A stretch of DNA of 64,000 bases, taken from assembly GCA_009772895.1 (NCBI GenBank), contig WOUP01000004.1, positions 158,716-222,715 on the forward strand, in the 5' to 3' direction. The translations under genes were made by a program, and so were the position numbers. The DNA comes from Puniceicoccaceae bacterium 5H (GTDB taxonomy: Bacteria > Verrucomicrobiota > Verrucomicrobiia > Opitutales > Oceanipulchritudinaceae). The notes below the pieces were generated by a model. That model saw nothing but the letters and a program-made list of their open reading frames with translations, had not been told where the DNA came from and did no database searches. Below are positions 8,909 to 17,236 of the stretch, one piece after another (position 1 is the first letter of the stretch; every line of letters begins with the position of its first letter).

Positions 8909-9555
8909 GCGAGCTGCTGTGGCCCATCATGGCGGGAAGCTGGGTGGGGGTGCTTTTCGCGGCTTCTTTTGCCAGTGCCACTGTCTGGCTGTGCCAGCTG
9001 GCTTACAGCGGCTACCTTCGGGTCGCCTGGCAAGTCCAGGCCGCGCTTATGGCGGGCCTCGTCTGGGCGATGGGGCTGGTTTGCTCCGTTTGGCTCGTAT
9101 TGTCGTGGTATGCGCGGCCGGCCACGCTCTTGCTGGGCGGGCTGGCCACGATTTGCCTGTTCGGCTCCGCTCTGGCCGTGCGGCGCGCGCCGGCACTCTC
9201 ACAGCTTTCGTTTTCGCTGGAGCCGGGCGCCCGGCGGGGGCTGGCCTGGCGCGCCCTGCGCCGCCCCTTGTTCTTTTGGGGCACGTATGTGTTTGGTGTG
9301 GGCGCGCTCAACCTGGCGCAGCGTTTGCCGGAGCCGTGGGACTTCGTCAGCTGGTTGCCCTTGTTTCTGGCGGGGTTGAGCCTGGGCGCCGGGTGCTGGT
9401 TCGGTTTCTTTGTGTTGCTGGCCCGGATGGGCCGTTCGATCCCGCCGGATATCTGTCTGCGTTCGCTGAACAAGCTGCGCTTTCTCAGCTTCGTGATTCT
9501 CCTGGGGCTGGCGCTGCTCAACGTGCTCGACCTGGCGACGCTGCTGATCGCGTAG
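8905..9555 (+). CDS. Integral membrane protein of unknown function
   Basis: A 216-residue protein with about six hydrophobic segments, for example GVLFAASFASATVWLC, AALMAGLVWAMGLVCSVWLVL, LLLGGLATICLFGSALAV, FVSWLPLFLAGLSLGAGCWFGFFVLLA and LSFVILLGLALLNVLDLATLL. Its ATG overlaps the stop of the preceding kinase-like gene (ATGA), so the two are very likely translationally coupled and belong with the NtrC-type regulator in one operon. No motif identifies it. A role as membrane sensor or signal input for the operon is possible but not shown. Confidence 0.65.
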   Translation: MSELLWPIMAGSWVGVLFAASFASATVWLCQLAYSGYLRVAWQVQAALMAGLVWAMGLVCSVWLVLSWYARPATLLLGGLATICLFGSALAVRRAPALSQLSFSLEPGARRGLAWRALRRPLFFWGTYVFGVGALNLAQRLPEPWDFVSWLPLFLAGLSLGAGCWFGFFVLLARMGRSIPPDICLRSLNKLRFLSFVILLGLALLNVLDLATLLIA

Positions 9556-9564
9556 GCGAGGCAC

Positions 9565-9596
9565 AAAAAAACGCCGGAACCTGAAGGCTCCGGCGT
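9565..9596 (-). terminator. Rho-independent terminator of the PiT transporter gene
   Basis: An 8-bp perfect stem (ACGCCGGA 9571-9578 with TCCGGCGT 9589-9596) has a 10-base loop. On the minus strand it is followed by a run of T (A tract 9565-9570 on the plus strand). It lies 24 bases beyond the PiT stop and also between the two convergent genes. Confidence 0.85.
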
Positions 9597-9619
9597 GGAC
9601 AAAAGGATGGGTGCTTGCG

Positions 9620-10792
9620 CTAGGCCTGCACCGTAGCGGTCGCCTCCGCTGGCTCCAGCCCCTCGTATTCGCGCAGGCGCAGGATGTAGAGTGGCAACAC
9701 GACCACGGCCACGGCAGAGATGGCCGCCGCGATCTGGTTGAAGGAGTTGTGCAGCGCGCTGAGGTCGGCGGAGCCCTGCAGGGCGGTGTTGATCACGGGC
9801 AGGCCGAGCGCGATCAGCACGCTCACCGCGAGTCCGGTGCCCGCCTTGGCGAGGTCGAGCGCCATGAGCTTGAAGCCGACGCCCGCGGTGTTGGGGCGGT
9901 CCATCATGCGCAGTCCGATTTCGCGACCCGCCAACAGTCCGATAAAGACCCAGGTGGTGCTCATCGGCATGCTGTTGTAGAACTTGAAATACCAGAGGAT
10001 CACGCCGTAGAGCAGGTCGATCAGGGTGGCGGACCGGATGTCGACCGTGTTGCGCTTTTGCAGCACCACACGCTGGATGGCGCCCCCGTGCGACCAGAAG
10101 ATGAAGGCCTGAATCACGACCATCCAGGCAAGGCCGCCGATCAACCAGCTCGTATCGAGGGGGCGCGGCAGGTAGATGAAGACATTCGCCAGGTCCTGGG
10201 TCAGCCAGCCGCTCCAGAGCACGGCGGTCGAGACCCACTGAGCGATCACCCAGCCTATGGCCGGCTCATGCGCCTTGAGTTGCAGGTTGCCTTCGACCGT
10301 CGGCACGTTGGCCTCGCCGTTGCCTGCCCCGGGGATGGCCGGGTTCTGGCTCCACTTTTGCTCGAAGAGGCGCGAAATGGCGAGGTAGATCACGAGCCCG
10401 AGGCCCAGGGCCACGCCGTAGCCGATAATGGTCTTCGTCAACATGCCCGGCAGGGCCGAGCCCATGAAGACGAGCAGGATCAGAAAGGAGGTGCTGACCG
10501 GGAAGCCCCAGCGCGTCAGCGCCAGCAGGATGGCCGGGGCCACCAGGTGCGTCCAGTTGAAGTGGATTTCAGTGAAATCGGGAAATTTGTTGAGGCGCCC
10601 GTGGGTCGCGTCGCCGTGGAACCAGCCCCAGAGGATGGTCGCGACCATCACCGTGGCGGCAAACGCGAACAGGAGCCACCAGGGTCGTTTGCTGTTGGAC
10701 GCCAGAAAGGTGCCCAAGGTTTGAATGGAGTCGTTGGCGACGATGGCATACGCCGCCAACAAAAATCCGATGACCATGAAGAGTGTTTCCAT
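9620..10792 (-). CDS. Inorganic phosphate transporter, PiT family
   Basis: A 390-residue membrane protein with about ten hydrophobic segments. PiT-type signatures occur in both halves: an early VANDSIQTLGTF (the N-D motif of the family), PVSTSFLILLVFMGSALPGML, and a second-half PMSTTWVFIGLLAGREIGLRM. PiT carriers take up phosphate with H+ or Na+ at low affinity. The frame extends to an ATG at 10858, but ATG 10792 starts directly at the first membrane segment and is preferred; the extension contains a 7-bp hairpin (10826-10847). A PHO-box-like pair of repeats lies about 150 bases upstream. A terminator follows at 9565-9596. Confidence 0.78.
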   Translation of the reverse strand: METLFMVIGFLLAAYAIVANDSIQTLGTFLASNSKRPWWLLFAFAATVMVATILWGWFHGDATHGRLNKFPDFTEIHFNWTHLVAPAILLALTRWGFPVSTSFLILLVFMGSALPGMLTKTIIGYGVALGLGLVIYLAISRLFEQKWSQNPAIPGAGNGEANVPTVEGNLQLKAHEPAIGWVIAQWVSTAVLWSGWLTQDLANVFIYLPRPLDTSWLIGGLAWMVVIQAFIFWSHGGAIQRVVLQKRNTVDIRSATLIDLLYGVILWYFKFYNSMPMSTTWVFIGLLAGREIGLRMMDRPNTAGVGFKLMALDLAKAGTGLAVSVLIALGLPVINTALQGSADLSALHNSFNQIAAAISAVAVVVLPLYILRLREYEGLEPAEATATVQA

Positions 10793-10825
10793 ACCGCAGT
10801 CGATGAGGATCCGATAGAGCCTGCA

Positions 10826-10847
10826 GGTTGAAACATGCAGTTCAACC
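10826..10847 (-). promoter_or_regulatory. Hairpin in the leader of the PiT gene
   Basis: GGTTGAA (10826-10832) pairs with TTCAACC (10841-10847), loop 8 bases, ending about 34 bases before the preferred start of the phosphate transporter. It could influence translation or the choice between the starts at 10858 and 10792. No known element was recognised. Confidence 0.3.
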
Positions 10848-10942
10848 TTTTTGCCCATATCGAATCCACACTACTCGGCAGAAGCCCGGGGTTGTAAAGG
10901 CGAAGGCAATCTCGTTGCCGAAATGTAACGCTCCAGTTAATT

Positions 10943-10960
10943 TGTCACACTCCTGTAACA
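10943..10960 (-). promoter_or_regulatory. PHO-box-like direct repeats upstream of the PiT gene
   Basis: TGTCACA (10943-10949) and TGTAACA (10954-10960) start 11 bases apart, the spacing of PhoB half-sites (7-bp unit plus 4-bp spacer). A third related TGTAACG begins at 10924. They lie 150 bases upstream of the phosphate transporter, in the only gap between it and the RND gene. Regulation by a PhoB homologue is inference. Confidence 0.4.
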
Positions 10961-10970
10961 ATTGAGGGGC

Positions 10971-13900
10971 TCAGGCGCGCGAGGTAGAGCCTTCAGTCTG
11001 CCGATCCTTCTGGTAGAGGCGCCCAATCTTCTTCATCCCGTGCTTCATATCCTCGGCGGCCAAATACGTAGCCGGTACCAGCAGCAAGGTGATGACGGTG
11101 ACGAACAGCACGCCAAAGCCGAGGCTGAGCGCCATGGGGATGATGAAGCGGGCTTGCACGGCGGTCTCGAAAATCATCGGCGCCAGCCCCATGAAGGTGG
11201 TCAGTGAGGTGAGGATGACCGGGCGGAAGCGGCGGCGCCCGGCGTCGACGAGGGCCTCCCGCAGGTCCATGCCCTCCCGCCGGCGGTCGTTGACGGCGGC
11301 CACGAGCACGAGGGAGTCGTTGATGACCACGCCGCTGAGGGCGACGAGGCCGAACATGCTGACGATGCTGAGGTTGTAGCCGAGCAGGAGGTGGCCGAAG
11401 ACGGCGCCGATGAGGCCGAACGGTACTACCAGCAGGATGATGATGGGCTGCAGATAGCTGTTGAACACGACGGCCATGAGCCCGTACATCACCAGCAGGG
11501 CGATGAGCATGCCCTTGCCGAGCGCGCCCATCGCCTCCGCTTGCGATTCCTGCTCGCCGGAGACGAATTTCTCCAGCCCGGGGTATTTTTGCTGCAGCTT
11601 CGGCAGTTCCTTGCTGAGCAATTGAGAGGTGATAGCGCCGCCGGTCGTGACGCTCTGGTCGACTTCGGCCGTGACTTCCGCCACGCGACGACCGTCCTGC
11701 CGGTTGATACTGGTGGCCGAGCGGCCCCGGTCGAAGAAAGCGGCTTCGGGCAGCGGGATTTCGCCCCCATTGGGCGTGCGGATGATGAGGTTGTCGACGA
11801 GGTAGCCGGTGTTGCGCTCATCGTCGGGCAGGCGCACGTACACGCGTAACTCGTCCCGCCCGCGCTGCTGGCGCTCGACCTCGGCCCCGTAGATCGCGCC
11901 GCGTAGCTGCCGGGCCAGCGAGGCCTCCGTGAGCCCGAGCGCGCGGGCGGAAGGGCGCAGGGTCAGGTCGATCTGTTCCTTGCCCTCCTGAAAGCCGTCG
12001 TCCACATCGCGCACGCCGTTGTATTGGCGCAGGCGGTCGGCCAGTTCGCCCGAGGCGGCGCGCAGGGTGCGCAAATCGTGGTGGACGAGTTGCAGGGAGA
12101 CGGCGGAGCCGGTGGCGGGGCCGATGTCGTAGCTCACCTTCAGGCTTTCCGCGCCCGGCACCTCGCCGATCTGCTCGCGCCATTTTTCCGAAAAGGCGCT
12201 GGTCGAGACATCGCGCTGGGCCGAGGGCACCAGAAAGATCTCGATCGCGGCCAGGTGGCTGCCCGAACCGCTGCCGCCAAAGGTATCCGGCCCGCTGGCG
12301 CTGGTGGCCTGGGTGCCGACGATGGAAAAGGTGCCTTCGCTGATCTGCGCGTCCTCCTGATCGTCCGCATCCTGCTTCAGGTCGTCGAGCGCGGTGCTGC
12401 CGGCCTGCACGATCTGGCGCATCGCGGCTTCCGTCTGTTCCTGGGAGGTGCCGTAGGGCATGGTCAGGGCGACGGTGACGCGGTCGCTGGCGATCTTGGG
12501 CAGGAAGGTCGTCGGCAGGTAGCCGCTCATGACAAAGCCTATGATGACGATCAGGAGCCCGTAGGCCGCAGCAATGGTGAGGTAGCGCCACTCCAGCACG
12601 CGGCGGGCAAAGGGCGGGTAGTGGCGATCCACCCAGTTGCGGAAGCCTTCCGAGAAGCGATCCTGGGCGCGGCTCAGCTTGGCAAAGACGCTCTTGCCCT
12701 GCGGCTTCTGGTTGGGGTCGCCCGCGTGCCGCGCGAGGTGGGAGGGCAGCACGAGCAGGGATTCGACCAGTGAAATCAGCAGGATGGGGATGACGATGAG
12801 CGGGATCTCCTGAAAGAACTTGCCCATCGCGCCCGGCACCATCAGAAGCGGCGCGAAGGCAACCACGGTGGTCATGACGGCAAAGATGACCGGCGTGAGC
12901 ACCTCGCGGGTGCCGAGGATGGCGGCGAGCGTCGGGTTGTCCTCTTCGCGGCGTTTGTCCGAGATTGCTTCGCCGACCACGATCGCGTCGTCCACCACGA
13001 TGCCCAGCACCAGCAGAAAGGCGAAGAGCGAGATCATGTTGATCGACACATCGAAGAAGGGCATGAAGACGAAGGCCCCCAACAGCGCGATGGGCAGCCC
13101 GAGCGTGACCCAGAACGCGAGGCGCGGGCGCAGGAACAGGCCGAGGATGACCAGCACGAGGATGATGCCGAGCCGCCCATTTTCAACCAGCAGGCCGATG
13201 CGGTCCTTGAAGAGCTGGCTGCGGTCGTTCCAGGTGGCGATGTGCAGGTCGTCGGGCAGCTCCGCCCGCTTGCGCTCGAGGAACTTCTCGACTGCGCCAG
13301 TGATCATGAGCGGCGTCTGGTCGCCCACCCGGTAGATCTTGAGCCGCACGGCGCGCTGGCCGTTGAAGTAGGCCGCGATGTCGGTATCGCGAAAGCCGTC
13401 GATCACCGCGCCGAGGTCGTCCAGCGTGACGGTGCTGCCGTTGGGTTCGCGAATCACGGCCACGTCGCGGAACTCGATGCCCTGCTCGCGCTCTTCGGTC
13501 ACCCGCAGGCGCAGGTCGCCGCTGGGCGTCTCGATCGCGCCCGCCGGTAGCTCGATGGAGGCCGCGTCGACTGCGCGGGCGACATCCTGCGGCGTCAAAT
13601 CGTAGCGGCGCAGATTTTCCTGCGGGATCTCAATGCTGATTTCGGGCTCCGGCAGGCCGTCGATCTCCGTATAGGTGACGGGGGTCTGGTTGAGCAGTTC
13701 CTGGCGGGCCTCTTCGGCCAAGCGCTTGAGCTCCTGCGGGGTGGCGTTGCCGTAAAAGATGAGCGAGATGACCTGGGCGCGGTTGTCCGGAATCGTGATG
13801 ATGGGCTCTTCCGCCTGCTCGGGGAAGGAGCGGATGCGCGCCACCTCGTTCTTGATGTCGTTCAGCGCGCGCTGGCGGTCGGTCCCGGTGATCAGCTCCG

Positions 13901-14225
13901 CAATCACGGTGCCGCTGCCTTCGGAGGCGGACGCGCGGACCTCGTCCACGCCGTCGACGCCGCGCACGGCATCCTCGATCGGCAGCACAATGGCCTCCTC
14001 GACTTCCTCCGGTCCCGCACCGGGGTAGGGGACCGTGATGGTGACCATCTCGAGCTCGATGTTGGGAAAGACCTCCTGTTTCACACCGAAGGCGCTGACG
14101 AGGCCGCCGACGAGGAAGATGAGCATGATCAGGTTGGCCGCCACCGGGTGCTGCACAAACCATGCGACAATGCCCTTCTGGCGCTTCACCGGGTCGTCCG
14201 GGTGCTGCTGCGAATCGTCGGCCAT
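10971..14225 (-). CDS. RND efflux pump, inner-membrane permease (HAE1/AcrB-like)
   Basis: Proton-driven exporter of 1084 residues with the RND architecture: hydrophobic segment after about residue 25, a large periplasmic loop, a central block of membrane segments, and the same pattern repeated in the second half. [11 protein letters not shown] in the first half carries the paired Asp of the proton relay. The corresponding second-half segment reads [17 protein letters not shown] and lacks the Lys found in AcrB, as in some HAE1 subgroups, so the relay may differ in detail. It is the third gene of an OMF-MFP-RND operon, starting 3 bases after the adaptor gene. Substrates (drugs, solvents, other toxic compounds) cannot be predicted. 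Confidence 0.95.
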   Translation of the reverse strand: MADDSQQHPDDPVKRQKGIVAWFVQHPVAANLIMLIFLVGGLVSAFGVKQEVFPNIELEMVTITVPYPGAGPEEVEEAIVLPIEDAVRGVDGVDEVRASASEGSGTVIAELITGTDRQRALNDIKNEVARIRSFPEQAEEPIITIPDNRAQVISLIFYGNATPQELKRLAEEARQELLNQTPVTYTEIDGLPEPEISIEIPQENLRRYDLTPQDVARAVDAASIELPAGAIETPSGDLRLRVTEEREQGIEFRDVAVIREPNGSTVTLDDLGAVIDGFRDTDIAAYFNGQRAVRLKIYRVGDQTPLMITGAVEKFLERKRAELPDDLHIATWNDRSQLFKDRIGLLVENGRLGIILVLVILGLFLRPRLAFWVTLGLPIALLGAFVFMPFFDVSINMISLFAFLLVLGIVVDDAIVVGEAISDKRREEDNPTLAAILGTREVLTPVIFAVMTTVVAFAPLLMVPGAMGKFFQEIPLIVIPILLISLVESLLVLPSHLARHAGDPNQKPQGKSVFAKLSRAQDRFSEGFRNWVDRHYPPFARRVLEWRYLTIAAAYGLLIVIIGFVMSGYLPTTFLPKIASDRVTVALTMPYGTSQEQTEAAMRQIVQAGSTALDDLKQDADDQEDAQISEGTFSIVGTQATSASGPDTFGGSGSGSHLAAIEIFLVPSAQRDVSTSAFSEKWREQIGEVPGAESLKVSYDIGPATGSAVSLQLVHHDLRTLRAASGELADRLRQYNGVRDVDDGFQEGKEQIDLTLRPSARALGLTEASLARQLRGAIYGAEVERQQRGRDELRVYVRLPDDERNTGYLVDNLIIRTPNGGEIPLPEAAFFDRGRSATSINRQDGRRVAEVTAEVDQSVTTGGAITSQLLSKELPKLQQKYPGLEKFVSGEQESQAEAMGALGKGMLIALLVMYGLMAVVFNSYLQPIIILLVVPFGLIGAVFGHLLLGYNLSIVSMFGLVALSGVVINDSLVLVAAVNDRRREGMDLREALVDAGRRRFRPVILTSLTTFMGLAPMIFETAVQARFIIPMALSLGFGVLFVTVITLLLVPATYLAAEDMKHGMKKIGRLYQKDRQTEGSTSRA

Positions 14226-14228
14226 GGT

Positions 14229-15506
14229 TCAGGAAGCGTTGTCGTGGTGGGCGGTTTGGTCGGCGGCGGTCGCGTTCTGTCCGGTGTTGCCGCCCTGGCT
14301 CTGGCGGACCTGCTCGGCGCGGCGCAGCTTCATGCCGTCCACGGGATTGGAAATGGGCGAGATCACCAGCCGGTCGCCGTCCTGCAGGCCTTCGGCCACG
14401 TATAGCGCTTCGGGCGTCTGCCACGCGATTTCGATCGGCTGGATCTGCATCTTGCCGTCGCGGAAGACATAGACCTCATCGCCCTCGCGCAGCGCGCGCC
14501 ATGGCACCTTTACCAGGTTCTCCTGGGCCGGGGTGTCGATCACGACCTCCACGTAGGCGCTCAGGAGCAAGGGCAGGGCCGGGGTTTCGTGGGCGGCGGC
14601 CTCCGTCGAATCGAGGCGCAGCGGGTCGTCTACCTCGATCAGGATGCGCGCCATGCGGCCGTTTTCGTCCAGATCGCCATACAGGCGGGAGACGTGACCC
14701 TGCCGCTCGATTCGCTGGGCGCCGAGTTGCTGGATCACGCGCACGGCGGAGCCCTGTTCCGCCTCGGTGTTGAAACCCGGGATGTGGATGCGGTCGAGCT
14801 GCTTGACCGGCAGGCTGGCTTCGACCCAAAACGTTGCGTTGCCGATCAGCTCCACCAGTTGGCTCTGGGGCGTCACGAGTTGACCGAGCCCCACCTGCTC
14901 CTGACGGATGAAGCCGTCGAAGGGCGCCTCGATGCGCGTCTTTTCCAGCTGCAATTGGGCGCGGTCGCGCTGGGCCTTTGCGGTCTCGACCTGCGCTCGG
15001 GCGGACTGCATCTGCGGCACGCGCAAGGCCAGCGAGCGGTCGGCCTGGGCCTGTTCCTCAACGTTTTCCTGATAGTATTCCCAATCCAGCTCGGCCACGT
15101 CCTGCCGGCCCTCTTCCTGCGCCAGCTGGGCCTTGGCCTGAGCGAGCTGTCCTTCGGCTTCGGCCAGCCGGTAGCGATAGACGCGCGGGTCGATCTGCAC
15201 CAGCAGCTCGCCTTCTTCCACGCGACCGCCGGGGCGTACCGCAGGGTTGAGTTCCACGACCTTGCCTTCGACTTCGGCGTGGATCCAGGCCCGGCGGGCG
15301 GGCATCACGTTACCGTAGCCGTGCACCTTCAGCGGGCGCACTTCGCGGTGCACGACCGTGGTTTCCACCACGGGCCCGAGGCGTTTGGGTTCGCTTTGCT
15401 GCGGCGGCTGCTTGAAGGCAAACAGGGCCATCGTGATGCCCACAGCCAGCGCGAGCACAAGGATCGGCAGGCCCCAGCGGAGCCATTTGGCGCGCTTCTG
15501 ATTCAT
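14229..15506 (-). CDS. RND efflux periplasmic adaptor (membrane fusion protein)
   Basis: A 425-residue adaptor that bridges the RND permease and the outer-membrane channel. It has an N-terminal membrane anchor (LRWGLPILVLALAVGITMALFAF), a lipoyl/barrel-sandwich half (RRAWIHAEVEGKVVELNPAVRPGGRVEEGELLVQID), a long alpha-helical hairpin rich in Gln/Ala/Glu (about residues 100-185), the second lipoyl half (TRIEAPFDGFIRQEQVGLGQLV) and beta-barrel and membrane-proximal domains. ATG 15506 overlaps the stop of the preceding outer-membrane-factor gene (ATGA), giving translational coupling, although the frame is open further upstream. The tail is acidic and Gln/Asn-rich. The assignment is strong from motifs plus gene order. 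Confidence 0.94.
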   Translation of the reverse strand: MNQKRAKWLRWGLPILVLALAVGITMALFAFKQPPQQSEPKRLGPVVETTVVHREVRPLKVHGYGNVMPARRAWIHAEVEGKVVELNPAVRPGGRVEEGELLVQIDPRVYRYRLAEAEGQLAQAKAQLAQEEGRQDVAELDWEYYQENVEEQAQADRSLALRVPQMQSARAQVETAKAQRDRAQLQLEKTRIEAPFDGFIRQEQVGLGQLVTPQSQLVELIGNATFWVEASLPVKQLDRIHIPGFNTEAEQGSAVRVIQQLGAQRIERQGHVSRLYGDLDENGRMARILIEVDDPLRLDSTEAAAHETPALPLLLSAYVEVVIDTPAQENLVKVPWRALREGDEVYVFRDGKMQIQPIEIAWQTPEALYVAEGLQDGDRLVISPISNPVDGMKLRRAEQVRQSQGGNTGQNATAADQTAHHDNAS

Positions 15507-16999
15507 GATGCGGAAAGGTCTTGGGTGGCTTGGCGGGCGGCGGCGGGCAGATCGTCTCCACCCGAGGCGACGGCGCGGTAGAGCTGCAGGCGGTTGAGCC
15601 AGCGGTCGCGGCGCGCCTCCAACTCGGCAATCTGGGCCTCGCGCAACTGCTGCTCGGCATCGAGCACGCGCAGGTAGCCCACCGCCCCGTTGACGAAGCG
15701 GGAACGCGCCAGCTCCAGCGCCTGCTCGCTCTGACTCAGCTGGGTGCGCACGCTCTGCTCGTAGGCATCCAGCTCGCGGGCCTGGCTCAGGGCGTCCGCG
15801 ACTTCGCGCAAGGCATCCAGCCACGCCTGTGCATAGGAGAGGCGGGCGACGTCGGCTTGAGCGCGCGCCACGTCTTCCTGGGCTTCGATGCGGCCACCGT
15901 CGAAAATCGTCTGCTGGGCCTCGCCGGCAATGCTCCAGAAGACCGTATCGAGCAGTTCATCCAGCTCGGTCGCCTGCAGAAAGGCCTCTGCCGACAGGGT
16001 GATCGACGGGAGGTGTTCGCGGGCGGCGGCCGCGGCCTCGGCATCGACCGCCTGAAATTCATAAAAGGCCTGTTGCAGATCGGGCCGCTGCTGCAACAGC
16101 TCGATCGGCAGGCCCGGCTCGGGCAAGGGGGGCAGCGGCGGCAACCGGTCGGCCACGTCGAGCTGCCAGTTCTGCGGCGCATGGCCGGTCAAGGTCGCCA
16201 GCTGGTGGGCATACTGGTCGCGTTGACTCTGCGCCAGTTGCACCTGTCCCTGGAGCCGTTCGGCCGTCTGCTCCTGCTGCGACAGGTCGAGCGCGGAGGA
16301 TTGACCCTGACCGACCCGACGCTCGAGCAACGCGATCTGTTCCTGCACGGCCTCGTATTGCCGGTGGAGCAGGGCGAGGCGGGCTTCCGCGGTGCGCAGG
16401 CGCAGGTAGGTTTCGGTCACGCGGGCGGCGAGGGAGATGGCGAGGCCCTCGATCTGCGCTCGGCCGGCGGCCACCCGGCGCTCGGCGGCGGCGTCCTGCG
16501 CGGCCAGCTTGCCCCACAGGTCCAGCTCCCACGAGGCGGCGAGGCCCGCGCGGTAGGTGGTGTCGGTGTAGGCGTCGGGCGTGCGCGTGTTGCCGCCTTG
16601 CCCGGATTGCTGCTGTCCACCGCCGGCGGCAAGGGCCGAGGTCGCGCCCATGATCGGTTGCTTGCTGCGTTGGATCTGCCCCGTGGCTTGCACTTGCGGC
16701 AATCGGCCCGCGCCGGCCTGACGCGCTTGCGCCAGCGAGACTTCGAGTTGGGCCCAGGCTTGTTGCCAACTGGGGTTGCGGCTAAACGTATCCTGCAGGA
16801 GCGTCGCCAACTCCGGCTCCTGCCACAGGTCGGCCCATTGCTGCGGCGGCACCGTCTCCTGTGCGACCGCCTGGAAGGACTCCGGGACCTCCACCGGCGG
16901 GCGTTCGGCGTGGAAATCGCTCGCGTGGTAGCAGCCGCCCAGGCCGAGCAGGAGGCAGACGGCGAGCGTGGATCCGCTGACGGTAGACCGAGTGGACAT
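15503..16999 (-). CDS. Outer-membrane efflux lipoprotein, TolC/NodT family
   Basis: A 498-residue outer-membrane channel of a tripartite pump. The N-terminus is a lipoprotein signal (LAVCLLLGLGGC, lipidation expected at C23), followed by two internally similar OEP repeats of long helices (ASWELDLWGKLAAQDAAAERRV; FWSIAGEAQQTIFDGGRIEAQEDVARAQ), which form the alpha-barrel. The Trp-Glu-Leu-Asp-Leu-Trp-Gly motif is typical of NodT-like factors. ATG 16999 has a good ribosome site (GGGAGAGG) a few bases upstream and is preferred to the upstream in-frame start at 17029. It is the first gene of the minus-strand operon OMF-MFP-RND. Confidence 0.94.
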   Translation of the reverse strand: MSTRSTVSGSTLAVCLLLGLGGCYHASDFHAERPPVEVPESFQAVAQETVPPQQWADLWQEPELATLLQDTFSRNPSWQQAWAQLEVSLAQARQAGAGRLPQVQATGQIQRSKQPIMGATSALAAGGGQQQSGQGGNTRTPDAYTDTTYRAGLAASWELDLWGKLAAQDAAAERRVAAGRAQIEGLAISLAARVTETYLRLRTAEARLALLHRQYEAVQEQIALLERRVGQGQSSALDLSQQEQTAERLQGQVQLAQSQRDQYAHQLATLTGHAPQNWQLDVADRLPPLPPLPEPGLPIELLQQRPDLQQAFYEFQAVDAEAAAAAREHLPSITLSAEAFLQATELDELLDTVFWSIAGEAQQTIFDGGRIEAQEDVARAQADVARLSYAQAWLDALREVADALSQARELDAYEQSVRTQLSQSEQALELARSRFVNGAVGYLRVLDAEQQLREAQIAELEARRDRWLNRLQLYRAVASGGDDLPAAARQATQDLSAS

Positions 17000-17236
17000 G
17001 GCCTCTCCCGTGGGCAGATCCCGTACCACCCCTCCCGGCCGATGGGGTAGAACGCCGCTAAACCTTCCGGTATAGGCGCAAACGAGCGTTTTACCGAGCG
17101 CGACTCATGCTGTTGAGGTTATGCAGGCTGCAATGCTGCTGCGGCGGGCAAGGTGCAGCCTACGCGAGTGTAACGGTAAGCGGAGAAAGTCACGCTTGGG
17201 CGCTTGAAGACTGGGGGGCATGTTGTAGGCTGGCGC
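17000..17236. other. Divergent intergenic region (efflux operon / glucoamylase)
   Basis: It separates the minus-strand efflux operon from the plus-strand GH15 gene and should contain both promoters. No convincing -35/-10 pair, operator palindrome or RNA structure was found by eye, and no coding sequence with normal composition is present. Confidence 0.4.

Noticed and set aside
12024..12773. 249-codon plus-strand frame within the RND gene region
   Set aside because: Shadow of the RND permease.
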